From Liquidambar formosana (lineage: Eukaryota; Streptophyta; Magnoliopsida; Saxifragales; Altingiaceae): 64,000 nucleotides of DNA. The notes under the pieces were generated by a model that worked only from the letters and a program-made list of their open reading frames with translations, ran no database searches and was not told the DNA's origin. Location: positions 32,585,478 through 32,649,477 of the forward strand of contig CM077833.1 in assembly GCA_039720395.1 (NCBI GenBank), in the 5' to 3' direction. Shown one piece after another: positions 1 through 11,071 of this stretch (its first letter is position 1; the number at the start of each line of letters is the position of its first letter). Both the position numbers and the translations under genes were made by a program.

Positions 1-527
1 CTTTGATTACACAGCTGGTTCCCACACGTCACAGTGTCCGGACAAACCCTTTTTCATTTTTTAGAGCATAAAAATGAAAAAGACAATCACATAGAGCTAC
101 CTTGTTGGATGCACACGCGCAGCAGCGGGACAAGTGTACTTATGGATAGACCTCGGGGTGGTCTCTGTCATTTCAATTGGTGAACGGCAAGTGTTGTGTG
201 AATATTGGGACTGGGCGGCAATTACGTGCCGCCGACGACACGCGGACGCGGTTTCAAGTCGGAATGTGAGAAAAACGTGGATGCCATTTCCTGGCAAAAC
301 TGCCTTTTTCTTTTGCATCTTCTATACTTCTCCTTTACTTATCACCCATCCACACCTAAATGTTGCTAGTCATTATCCTTGTCTTTGGGGGAAAATAAGT
401 AAGCCTCAATTTTGACTTTAATCTCTACACATTAGAAGATTAATATAAATGTTTAAGTTTTGTCAAATTAAATAAACAGACTTAAACCCCCAGGGTATTC
501 CCCATGGGTTGGGATTAAAAGCCAACA

Positions 528-677
528 AGGGGAATTACAAATAAGTCCGGCTACAACTAACAATTATAGTTAGTAATCATTATTAGTTAAATTCATAGTC
601 ATTTATTAATAAATTAGTGATCATTTGTATTGAACTGTAATTGTTTGTTTGTAGTTGGACATATGAGTAACTCCATT
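528..677. mobile_element. MITE family A, copy 1
   Basis: The left end reads aaggggaattacaaataag and the right end is an imperfect reverse complement of it (gtccaactac side, ending gtaactcc). The interior is A/T-rich with repeated tagt/taatcatt motifs. It aligns by eye along its right half to the copy ending at 45597, and its ends resemble those at 8746-8911 and 40401-40554. No transposase is encoded, so this looks like a non-autonomous inverted-repeat element. The superfamily is uncertain because target-site duplications are not clear. Confidence 0.5.
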
Positions 678-1321
678 GTTTTTTCTTTTAAATTAATAAT
701 AAAAGATATTTTGGATTCATGAGTTAAAAGATGCCCATTTGTGTATGTGTGTGTTTTTTTCTCTAAATCTTTAACGGTAAAATATTTCTTACCCAACCCT
801 ACGTGCTAAGTGAATAAGTGTCAAACATCGCAAAATGATCTCAACTCCTATCATCGTTAAACAAAGGCATCTTTACATTGGGCAAGGGTCCTTTTTATTT
901 CAATGGACAATTTAGTGAAATTTAAATAGTTAGTGTTTAGTGGGTCTCACGTGATATGAATGATTCAGATAATTATATTATATTTATAATTAAATTCATA
1001 CGAAAACTTCTTGTGAATAATGTAGATGATAAAAGACAACGGTTCAATAACTCAGAAATTCCACTTCCTCACCACTTTCTCATCATTGAATTTAAGAACT
1101 TACAAATAGTATATATATCTCCAACTATAAGGCAAAATGTGAAGCATAGTGAAAAGTAGGAATTCCAATGAGTGATGCATTTGGTGAGGTAAATATAATT
1201 TAAGTCAAATCTTAAACTAGATTTATATCAAGAAGTAGCTTGCATGCAAATCTGTCATATAATCGTGAAAGAAATAATTGGAAATGGAAGTAAAGGTAAA
1301 CGAAGAACATGCATTAGAGGG

Positions 1322-1322
<1 letters not shown>

Positions 1323-1353
<31 letters not shown>
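1323..1353. repeat. (TA)n microsatellite followed by T-run
   Basis: Uninterrupted alternating TA dinucleotides run directly into a poly-T stretch. It is a simple sequence repeat with no coding potential. Confidence 0.9.
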
Positions 1354-1361
<8 letters not shown>

Positions 1362-2157
1362 TTCTTTTATGTGATGTATTTTATGCCTTTATTGATAAAA
1401 AAAAATACATATAACTCAACCAAATGCGCGCTTCACCTTGTTAGATATTTTCTTAGTTTGTAATTAAAAAAAAGAAAAAAAATTGATACGAGAGTGGTTT
1501 GGATGTTGGTAAACCGTTGCCAGGTCAGGTGGTCTGGTCTCATTTGTGTGACGACGACGGAATAAGGGCACGAAAGTGGAAGGTTCATCGTTCGTAGTAA
1601 GAGCAATGGTAAAAGTTGTGGGGAAGAAAACCGTGATACTCCGTCTCTTATGATATTTGTAGAGAGAGGAGAGAGGAGAGAGGGAGAGAGTGACAGCGGC
1701 AAATGGCTTTGCTTTAATCGCCTTGATTTCTTAAAAGGAAGAAGATAATTGGGGGAAGAAGGCTCTTCGATTCTTCGTGGGCCCCCTGGGCGGCCGCAAC
1801 TTTAACCCCTAAATCTTGCTTCAATTTACACTTGTTGCCCTCAACCCCCCCGGGAAGAAAAGTTTGCGCAAGGTAAAGACGGGGAAAAAAAGTTCACAAG
1901 GAAAAGTAAAACCAAGTTGCAGACTCCTTCCCTTGGTCTTGTCATTCTCTTCTCTTCTCTATACCTTCATTTTCTGTTTTTTGTTTCCATAGATCGGGAA
2001 TCCGGTTTAGTCGTTGAGTCAAGAATTCGGCGATATCTGATTCAGGTGTTGCGGGGAAGACCGAGATCTGATGTCCAAAGGCGTGATCTTTGATTTCTGA
2101 TTTTTGAGATTCCGGCGAGGAAGATGCTGTCATAATGAAGAATAGTATCCCGTGAAG

Positions 2158-2573
2158 GTATGTCTGTAATTCAGAGATATAGTTTGGTCTTTCAGGAGAA
2201 TTTTTAAAAAAAAAAAAAAAAAAAAAAGGTTTATATATGATGTGCATCTTCAAAGCTAGAACTGGATCGGCACCGATATTTGAGGTCTGAATCTTTGTGT
2301 GACGTAGTTAAATCTCACCGTGAAATTATGTCGATTTTTTTTTATTTTCTTATTTTATCATAAGGAAAAATCTCTTATATGAAGCTGGTAAAGATTTACT
2401 CTTTTTGGCTTCTTATTATCGTCAACTTTGTTCAATCTGTGTTTCTCTATTCGTAGACTAGATTAGTAAGTCCCTTAGGTTGCGGATGCGGACGGAGTCA
2501 GAAGCTTGAATTGATGAAAGAGGACAAATCATTTTTAATAATAATATGGGCAATTTTTCTTCTTTTGATGTAG
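2158..2573 (+). other. Predicted 5'UTR intron of the SPL gene
   Basis: A consensus donor (gaag|gtatgt) at 2158 and a T-rich acceptor (gatgtag|gttttg) ending at 2573 lie just upstream of the SPL start codon at 2593. The interval contains an A-run near 2206-2226 and no coding potential. 5'UTR introns are common in plant transcription factor genes. This one is inferred from the splice signals only. Confidence 0.5.
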
Positions 2574-2592
2574 GTTTTGTGGTTATTGAGAG

Positions 2593-5500
2593 ATGGAAGA
2601 GGTAGGTGCGCAAGTCGCTTCTCCTATATTTATCCGACAAGCGCTTTCAAGTCGATTCTGTGAAGCGGTTCCCATGGCTAAGAAGCGAGATCTGCCTTTT
2701 CAGACCTCCAATTTTCAGCAGCAACACTACCAGCAACAGCGCTTCTCCTCTGGGTTTCAAAACCCTAGGGACGCCTGGAACCCTAAAGTTTGGGATTGGG
2801 ACAGCGCGACGTTCGTCGCCAAACCACTGGAACCGGATACACTGCACCTGGGTACTGCAACGCCCTTCCAATCCCAGCCGAAGAAGAAAGATGATGTTAT
2901 GTTGAAGAAGACACCTGCCGATGAAGACGACGAAAGCCTTCGGTTGAAGCTTGGCGGCGGTTCTGGCTCTAATTCTATTGAGGAGCCTGTGACAAGGGCC
3001 AACAAAAGGGTCCGCTCTGGGTCTCCCGGCGGTACCAACTATCCCATGTGTCAGGTCGATAACTGTAGGGAAGATCTGTCAAATGCCAAGGACTATCACC
3101 GGCGTCATAAAGTGTGTGAGGTTCACAGCAAATCCACTAAAGCTCTCGTGGGGAAGCAGATGCAAAGGTTCTGCCAGCAGTGCAGCAGGTGGGAACTTCC
3201 TCACTCTGTTTTCATGTTCTTTGATTATTTACTCGCAGTGTTTTGCCCCTTTTTGTTGTTCTGATTTGAAATGCCGTTCATTCGGGTGGATTGAATATAT
3301 GATTCGTTTCTACCATGCCTTGCTTGGTTGATTGTCGTTATGGGCAAAAAGTTCTATATTGTTGCCGTTGTTAACGTTATAATCATGTTCCTGCCGTGAT
3401 GGGGTGTTTCTTTCCCTTGCTTTGCTATGCTTGAACCAGCATCAAAATACTCCATTGTTTTTTCATTGCAGGTTCCACCCTCTTTCGGAGTTTGATGAGG
3501 GGAAGCGAAGTTGTAGGCGTAGACTCGCTGGGCACAACCGCCGAAGGAGAAAAACTCAGCCAGAGGACGTTACCTCACGGCTGTTACTCCCTGGAAATCG
3601 GGACAACACGAGCAGTGGAAATTTGGATATTGTCAATTTGTTGACAGTTTTAGCTCGTGCCCAAGGTAAAAGACTTGGCTGAATAGTTTGGTTTTTCATC
3701 TCTCTCTCTCTCTCTCTCTCAATTGTTTTACATATTCGTATTTGCATTCCTAGGGAACACTGAGGACAAAAGTGCTAATCACTCATCAGTACCTGACAGA
3801 GACCAGCTCATTCAGATTCTTAACAAGATCAATTCATTACCTTTGCCTGCCGATTTTGCTACAAAGTTGCCCATTTCAGAAAGTTTATGTAGGAATTTTC
3901 CTGAACAAGCTTCTTTACAACTTCAAAACAGATTGAATGGGAACACATCTTCTCCATCAACCATGAACTTGGTTGCTGCTCTTTCAGCTACTGTAGCGTC
4001 ATCTGCTCCTGATGCCCTTGCAATTCTATCTCAGAGAAGCAGCCAGAGCAGTGACAGCGAGAAAACCAAGTTCACCTCACTGGACCAAGCTAGCGGTCTC
4101 AGTTTGCAAAAGAGACCGACTGTAGAGTTTCATTCAGTTGGAGGAGAGAGAAGTAGTGGCAGTTACCAGTCTCCTGTTGAAGATTTAGATTGCCAGGTTC
4201 AAGAGACCCGGGTTAATTTACCATTGCAGCTATTTAGTTCCTCACCTGAGGATGACAGCCCACCAAAGTTGGCCTCCGCCAGTAAATACTTCTCTTCTGA
4301 CAGCAGTAATCCCATGGAAGAGAGGTCTCCCTCATCCTCTCCTGTTGTGCAAAAGCTGTTCCCGATGCAGGCCTCAAAAGAAACTGTGAAGCCTGAGAGG
4401 ATGTGCAGAGAGGTTAATGCGAATGTTGAAGCTAGCAGGACTCGTGGTTGCATTATGCCGCTTGAGCTCTTTGGAGGTTCAAATAGAGGGGCTGAAATGG
4501 GTTCATTTCAGAGTTTTCCATACCAGGCAGGGTACACTTCGTCATCTGGGTCCGATCAATCGCCTAGTTTGAATTCTGATACTCAGGTAGCATTGAACCC
4601 TTACATTTAAGCTTTATGATTATGCTTGCTTGTTTTACTTTCTGTTTGTGTTAATATTAGTTGCCCACTGCTTATGGGAGTGAAATGGTTGTGTGGTTCC
4701 TTTGTAGGATCGTACCGGGAGAATAATTTTTAAACTGTTTGACAAGGATCCTAGTCATTTTCCGGGGACTTTGCGGACACAGGTTAGGAATATGTAGTTA
4801 TTTTGATTTGTAAAGTGTTGTATCCTGGTTGGCACTAAAATGTGATAATGTTTTTTGCCTCCCTTGTATCAGATTTACAGTTGGCTTTCTAACAGTCCAT
4901 CAGAAATGGAGAGCTACATCAGACCTGGTTGTGTGGTCCTATCAGTTTACGTATCAATGTCATCTGCTGCCTGGGAACAAGTGAGTGTACTGCTGTGATG
5001 TAATTAAGCATTTTTTATGCCATTTTTGTGCTGACCACTTGCAGGGTGTGTGTGGTGCTTGCAGCTTGAAGAAAACCTTTTTCAGCATGTCAGTTCTTTG
5101 GTTCATGATCCAGATTCCGATTTTTGGAGAAATGGAAGGTTTTTAGTTCATACAGGCAGGCAGTTAGCGTCACATAAAGATGGTGAGTAGTGTTATTGTT
5201 TTGATGCTGCTGATAATATCCCTCTTAATTTTTACTGTTCATTTTTCTCTCTCCATGATTTACGTAATTTCTTGGGATGGATGGCGTTCATTCCATAATG
5301 GAAAGAGAATAATTCTAATTGAATAGGTCATTTGATCTGGATTTATTTTTACTCTGTGGCTACAATTTCTTAATCATCGTTGTATTATATCAACCATCAG
5401 GAAAGATTCGTCTATGCAAATCCTGGAGAACATGGAGTGCCCCAGAGTTGATCTTGGTGTCCCCTTTGGCAGTTGTTGGTGGGCAAGAGACTTCTCTCGT

Positions 5501-7153
5501 GTTAAAGGGTAGAAATTTGACTAATCCTGGCACCAAGTAAGTAGCTCATTTCGTTTGCAGAGCTCTTTTATTTATGTTTTGTCCCTGTTTTAAAAAATTT
5601 GAGTTTGAATTTTGTGCAGGATTCATTGCACATATATGGGTGGATACACATCAAATGAAGTGCCAGGATTGGGATCAACCCATCAGGGGACCATATATGA
5701 TGAAATAAACATGGGAAGCTTTAAAATTCATGGTGCAACTCCTAGTGTTCTAGGTCGCTGTTTCATTGAGGTAGCACATTAAATGCAAATAGTCTGTTTT
5801 ACTCTGGTCTGTAAATTTACGAAGTGTATAGTTGAATCGATGGGAAATCTGTTCTATAGTTGACATCTGCCCTTATATGAACAGGTAGAAAATGGTTTTA
5901 AAGGCAATAGCTTTCCTCTAATAATAGCTGATGCTTCCATCTGTCGAGAATTGAGACTCCTTGAATCTGAAATTGATGAAGAGGAAAATATGTCTGACAT
6001 CATTTCAGAAGACCACATGCATGATATTGGACGGCCCAGGTCAAGGGAGTCAGTCTTGCACTTCTTGAATGAGCTTGGATGGCTTTTCCAAAGGAAGAGG
6101 ACCTCTTCTATGCTTGATGGTCCTGATTATTCGCTTGCCCGGTTCAAATTTCTTTTAACATTCTCGGTTGAAAGGGACTGTTGTGCTCTGGTCAAAAGAC
6201 TCCTAGACATTCTAGTGGAAGGAGACTTGGGTAGGGATGGCCTATCAAGGGAATCTTTGGATATGCTATCAGAGATCTATCTATTAAACAGGGCAGTAAA
6301 AAGGAGGTGCAGGAGCATGGTAGACTTGCTCATCAATTATTCCGTGACCAGCAATGATGGTGCCTCCAAGAAATACATTTTCCCACCAAATCTTGTGGGA
6401 CCTGGTTGTGTCACACCTCTACATTTGGCTGCTTGTACATTGGGTTCTGATGATATGGTTGATGCTCTGACGAATGACCCACTGGAGGTATATCCTACTT
6501 AATTTTAAATACCATGCGATCAGATCTTTTCGAGGTTTAATTGGATGTCTCTTGATTACCCTTAACATTTGAAATTGTGAACTTTACTTCATATATATAT
6601 ATATATATCCTATTTGCACTCACATATGGTAGCTCTTCCATTATATGTTATTGGCATCGTTGGTCATTACAAGGTTTCAAATGATTTTGTGTTCTTAATT
6701 GCTTTTCTCTTTTTTGAATGTAGATTGGGTTGCGGTGCTGGAATTCCCTTCTGGATGCAAATGGGCAGTCTCCATATGCAGTATGCTATGATGAGGAGTA
6801 ACCACTCTTATAACAGGCTGGTAGCTCAGAAGCTTGCTGACAGAACAAATGGTCAAGTCTCTCTATCAATTGGGAATGAGATCGAGCAACCGAGGTTGAC
6901 TGCAGATCAGGCCCACAGGCCAAGTACTCAATTTAAGCCTACGGGTGGGTCTTGTGCCAAGTGTGCAGTTGTGGCAACAAAGTATAATCAAAGGATTCCG
7001 GGTACACAAGGCTTACTTCACCGCCCATATATTCATTCAATGCTTGCCATTGCTGCTGTCTGTGTTTGTGTCTGTCTGTTCTTGCGAGGCTCCCCTGATA
7101 TTGGCTCAGTTGCCCCCTTCAAGTGGGAGAATTTGGATTTTGGAACAATCTAA
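2593..7153 (+). CDS. SPL14-like: SQUAMOSA promoter-binding-like protein, SPL14/SPL16 type
   Basis: A nuclear transcription factor that binds GTAC-core promoter elements through an SBP zinc domain. Predicted exons: 2593-3188, 3472-3665, 3754-4586, 4708-4782, 4873-4980, 5065-5182, 5401-5536, 5620-5770, 5885-6487 and 6724-7153, all with GT-AG borders and matching phases. The ATG at 2593 gives the MEEVGAQVA start typical of this clade. The SBP domain spans about residues 152-228: Cys/His ligands from MCQVDNC through CQQCSR and FHPLSEF, then the basic nuclear signal [18 protein letters not shown] long serine-rich middle follows, then the large-SPL C-terminal region with an ankyrin-like PLHLAA segment, and a hydrophobic segment ([14 protein letters not shown], about 1042-1060) before the end FGTI. 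Length would be about 1080 residues, close to Arabidopsis SPL14. One net +1 frameshift lies at about 6781 in the last exon; read literally, the protein stops at 6801 (963 residues). This clade is not a miR156 target, and no miR156 site is visible. Confidence 0.93.
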
Positions 7154-8745
7154 TTGGACTTGATAATTGTATAAACCCACTTTGAAGAAGGCAAAGAAAG
7201 TAACAAACTTGGGCTGACAAAAGCCCAAGTTGGTTCAGATACTCTGCTTGTTCTTGATGATTAAGTTTTTCTTGATAAGAGAATTATTTAAGCAGTTGTC
7301 TACTGTTAAAAGAAGGAAATTAGGGGTTGATCAGGAGCGACAATTGTTTACCAGATTCGAGAAAGAAGGAAATAAGGGGCAAAGTATAGGTGTGGCAGTT
7401 GATTCAGATGATGCCTACGACTTCTCATCAAACCTGAGGTTTGGGAACTTTTGGGTGTTGGTCTTCTATACCATTTGTGTTGGAGAATATAAGAATTGGT
7501 TTTTATTTTTGGATTGTAGAAATCTTCAGCTCTCATTTAGTGTGACACTCATTGGATGAAGTGAGAGGGAATAGGGTGGGTGGGCAGAGGATAGAATCAA
7601 CTGGGGGAAGCTGGAGTGTACGGATGAAAGCAAGGCATCAGTGGAAGAGAAGGAGGTTTAAGCAACCTTATCATTATAAGTTCTTGATAGTTAATTTTTG
7701 TGGTTGGTTTTTGTTCTTTACTTCTTTGATTTCTTTGAAATTCATGGAAGCTAGTGGAGTCCGAAGAATTACTACTGACTTGATCTCGTCACTGTAAAGT
7801 CGATCAGTATGATCAGTTAGGAGTTACAATATTTATTAATCATAAATAGGGTAATATTTGTTCCGAGTATATTTTTACAATAACAGGTATTTAGTCTTTT
7901 CACTTTGAGCATGTGGGTTGCGTGGACTTCCCTTGAATATTTTGTTACTTGCTTGGGAAGCCTGAACCAATGGTGTTGTACTATTTGTCATCAGCATATG
8001 TATCTGAGTGAAGAGGCAATTAGAGTTACTAAGATGGTGATGTTCTATTTTATGCCCAGATTTTGATAGCTCTTAACTTCGTATCTTATTTTTAATTAGC
8101 CCCGAGTCTTTGGGTATGTTGTGACATTTTCCGAAAGTGGCCAAAGTTCCCCGTCTCATTGTTTTTAAGTCAAATTAAATATTTGCATGTTTGGCTATTT
8201 TGCACCATCTGAAGCCAATAAGTTTTTGGGAAATATTCTTTATTCCTTTGTGGCAAGCTATAGGCAGTCCATTTCTGAGGACTGCACGTTTTGCCACAAT
8301 GATTGAAGCGTTCTACAGGGTGGATGTAGCTGTATGTTATCATTGGGGGCCCCTTCCTCATCTATAAGAATGAACTCTGTTGTCGAAGTAGCATCTGATC
8401 CTTAAGTAGCCGCAAATAAGAGAGTTTCAAGTGTCTCGGCCAGTCGGCCGCTCTGGCAATCTGTATCTGTCAGTCTCTATTGTATAGCTTGTTCTTGTTT
8501 TCTATTTTTTTGTGACTTGTAAATAGAAAACCATTTTCAAAGTATAAAACCAAACATGCTAATGTTACAAATTAAGCAACTGGATGTTACCAAAATTTGT
8601 TGAAATAAGATGGTTACAGTCTCCAATTGGAGAGAGTTCTAATAGGATGGGGTTCGGGGGCATCGTGGACGCCACTCGTGTTAAATTTGATGGACCATGC
8701 CCAAGCTCTTTTAAGAAAGCTGCCATAGAAACTGAACCACTCCGT
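7154..8745. other. SPL 3'UTR and downstream intergenic region
   Basis: No gene is supported here. The 3'UTR of the SPL gene must begin at 7154 but its end cannot be fixed. The ORFs at 7230-7797 show no recognisable family features and probably fall in the UTR or gap. Confidence 0.5.
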
Positions 8746-8911
8746 AAGGGGGAATTACATAATGACTCGGCTAGGGGAAAATAATTACAGGTCAATACAG
8801 TTGACTATAGTCATTCTTGGTTAAGTTAGTAGTTAATTATTTGTAGTTACTAGTTAATTGTATTAACTTGTAATTATATGTCCATAGTCGGGCCATTTTG
8901 TAATTCCCCTT
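8746..8911. mobile_element. MITE family A, copy 2 (best preserved)
   Basis: The left end gtaagggggaattaca and the right end tgtaattccccttac are near-perfect inverted repeats, and the similarity continues inward for about 30 bp (actcggctag against ctatagtcgggc). The interior is A/T-rich with repeated gttagtagttaatta motifs and no coding potential. A TA dinucleotide lies outside each end and could be the target duplication. It is immediately followed by a SINE. Confidence 0.7.
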
Positions 8912-8939
8912 ACATCTTTAACAATAGGGAGATGCTATT

Positions 8940-9047
8940 TATTTATTTTTTATTTTTTTTATTTTTGGTTTGCATGGAGGGGAGTAGAACCCCTCACCTA
9001 ACCCAAGCCCCACCCCACCCGGTGCCATCTGAGCTACAGCTCATTAG
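8940..9047 (-). mobile_element. tRNA-derived SINE flanked by an 18-bp target-site duplication
   Basis: Read on the minus strand, the element starts near 9047 with a pol III A box (TAGCTCAGATGG), has a B box (GGTTCTACTCC) about 45 bases on, and ends in an A-rich tail (plus-strand T-rich tract 8940-8966). The 18-base sequence caatagggagatgctatt is present at both 8922-8939 and 9048-9065, exactly abutting the element, as expected for LINE-mediated retroposition. At about 108 bp it is short for a plant SINE. It encodes nothing. Confidence 0.8.
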
Positions 9048-9065
9048 CAATAGGGAGATGCTATT

Positions 9066-10860
9066 GGCATTCCAACAAGTGTCTTTCGTAGTCCCCTACT
9101 CTTTCTCACAGAGGGGACCTCTATGGGAGGCATTTATTGGGTACACCATTATCGACTCCCTTACACTATTACCCTTAGCATATTTTGGGGGGGATTGGGG
9201 AGGGGGAGTTGGTGTTTATGGGCACAGTCGTTGCCGCAGCAATGATGGAATGGAGTGTGATCATGTAAATAATTTGCTCTGTCCATTCATAGCAGTTAAA
9301 GAAATCTGAAACAAAGACCTCCTTGAAACCCTCTCCTCAAAAGAGGGAAAATGTCGCCATTGGCACAGCGGACGATCTTGATTTATAGTGAAGCTCGTGT
9401 TCTCATTTTTCTTTTGCTAGAAAGGCACTTGCTCTTCCATTCGGTCAATAGTCATCCTCACCAGAAAATGGTGGTTTGAGGTTTCAATTTTCAAATTTGA
9501 GGGCTCATATGTACTCATGATTACTTGGTCAACTTAAATGGTTCACAGGATGTATTTTAAAATGAAAGAAAATTATAAAAAAGCAACCTTTTCACAAGTT
9601 GAAACCTGGAGGTAAAAGAAAGCGCCTTGTTGGTTGGTGTAATTTTTTAATTATTATTATTTTTTCCCTTTTAAAATTTTGATGGAAACATTTATATCAA
9701 ATTATACATAAGGAGGAAATACTAGTGGGCCTGGGTAAGTAAATTTAATAACAATGGTTGATGCCCATATATAATAATCCAGTTTATCAAGGAAAAACTT
9801 TTAGACGATGAATAGGTAGTTAGATACAACCGCTATGGAGCAGGTAACAAGTTAAATCATGTGATGGGGAATTTTTCATTTCTAGGAAATGAATTTCCAT
9901 AGCAACACTAGCCTCAAACTAATGTCAATTTTAGAAAAACACTCGCCCAATAGTCCAAAATATTTGGCTTGATTTGATCCCTCTAGTAAATTAATTTTTG
10001 GCAAAACTTTTAATGTTAGAAAACTTGAATACAAATTGCAAGGTTAAATTTGTTCGATCAAACTAATCCAATGGGGCATATAAAATGGTGCACTCCCATC
10101 CTTTTTGTTCCCAACATAGCTGGTATTTTATGGTTGCTCGAGGGAAAGATACCCAGGAGATTTCACTCCATCAGTGAAACCTGCAATGCAATAAAAAAAA
10201 GGAGAAAAAAAAAAAAAAGAAAACATAAAGACATCTTTCTTTTCTTAGCTGAGGGGTAACTGGTAAGACCTAATTATCACTTATGGATGACAAAAGGTAT
10301 TTCCAATTGGAAAATGCTGAAATTACCTATCTAATAGTGTTACTTGCTTCTTTTACCAACTGATAAAGCAATAATGAGTGATAAAAAAAGATGAGCCTTT
10401 TTTACTTCGAATATAAAAAAATGGTGAGTGAAAGCAATATATATAAGATGGTAGATGAATCCGGTAAGAGCCTCCCAAATTTTTACCCAAGAGCATTTAT
10501 TTATTTATTTTCTTTTTTTTTTTGGGGACCACCATCAGGACTCATTCTTAGTATGGAGACTTCAATTCGTTCTCTTATTAACAATAATACGTGGAATGTC
10601 TCAAACTTCATATTCCAATTGTCTTGAATTGGTTTTTAAAAGGCAAGGCTATGGTAAGGGAGTCGTCAAATAGCTAATAATGAACTTGACCTTAAAATTC
10701 ATAGCATGGGGGATCCTAATCTAGTCTCTTATATGTAGTGATCATCAGGTGCATACAGAATGATTTTATGCATCATATGAAGAGATCACGAGAGCTGAGG
10801 TCATTGAAAATGGTGCTAGCTCTAGAAGTCTTGGTAGCCTTTCCCTTCTCATCTCAATCT
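9066..10860. other. Intergenic region without supported genes
   Basis: A/T-rich sequence with scattered short A and T runs (for example the A-rich tract near 10191-10220). The ORFs are short, lack family motifs and show no splice-linked continuation. I see nothing supportable here. Confidence 0.5.
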
Positions 10861-10867
10861 CTCAATA

Positions 10868-10876
10868 TATATAAAA
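10868..10876 (+). promoter_or_regulatory. Candidate TATA box of first WAK gene
   Basis: The motif tatataaaa lies about 195 bp before the ATG at 11072, which would leave a 5'UTR of roughly 165 nt. It is supported by position and match to the consensus only. Confidence 0.45.
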
Positions 10877-11071
10877 GTCAATTAATTGATTTCCTGCAAT
10901 TAGGTGTACGTGACTTGTGATTGGTGTTTTGGTAAAGCAACCGCTACTCCTATTTTAGGAGACAAAGTCAACTTTCTCTGCAGAATGTGTCCATATAATT
11001 CTCTCCCACCCTCTTCCTGAAAGTATAAGCAAAGACTGCGAAATGCATAATTCGTAACGCAAGCCTGACGG

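Larger units (their letters stand above)
1..1700. other. Intergenic region upstream of SPL gene
   Basis: No credible gene. The short ORFs are low in conserved features. The stretch is A/T-rich, holds one MITE copy at about 528-677 and a TA microsatellite at about 1323-1353. From about 1480 the sequence becomes mixed and purine-rich (GA-rich tract about 1661-1692) and grades into the SPL promoter. Confidence 0.6.

Noticed and set aside
134..415. 93-codon ORF near the left edge
   Set aside because: No family features, unbalanced composition towards the end and an equal-length antisense ORF. Probably chance.
3472..5000. Possible miR156 target site in the SPL gene
   Set aside because: No sequence resembling the conserved site was seen, and the large SPL14/SPL1 clade is known to lack it.
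7230..7800. ORFs after the SPL stop codon as an extra gene
   Set aside because: No conserved motif, no splice-linked continuation, and location within the expected 3'UTR.
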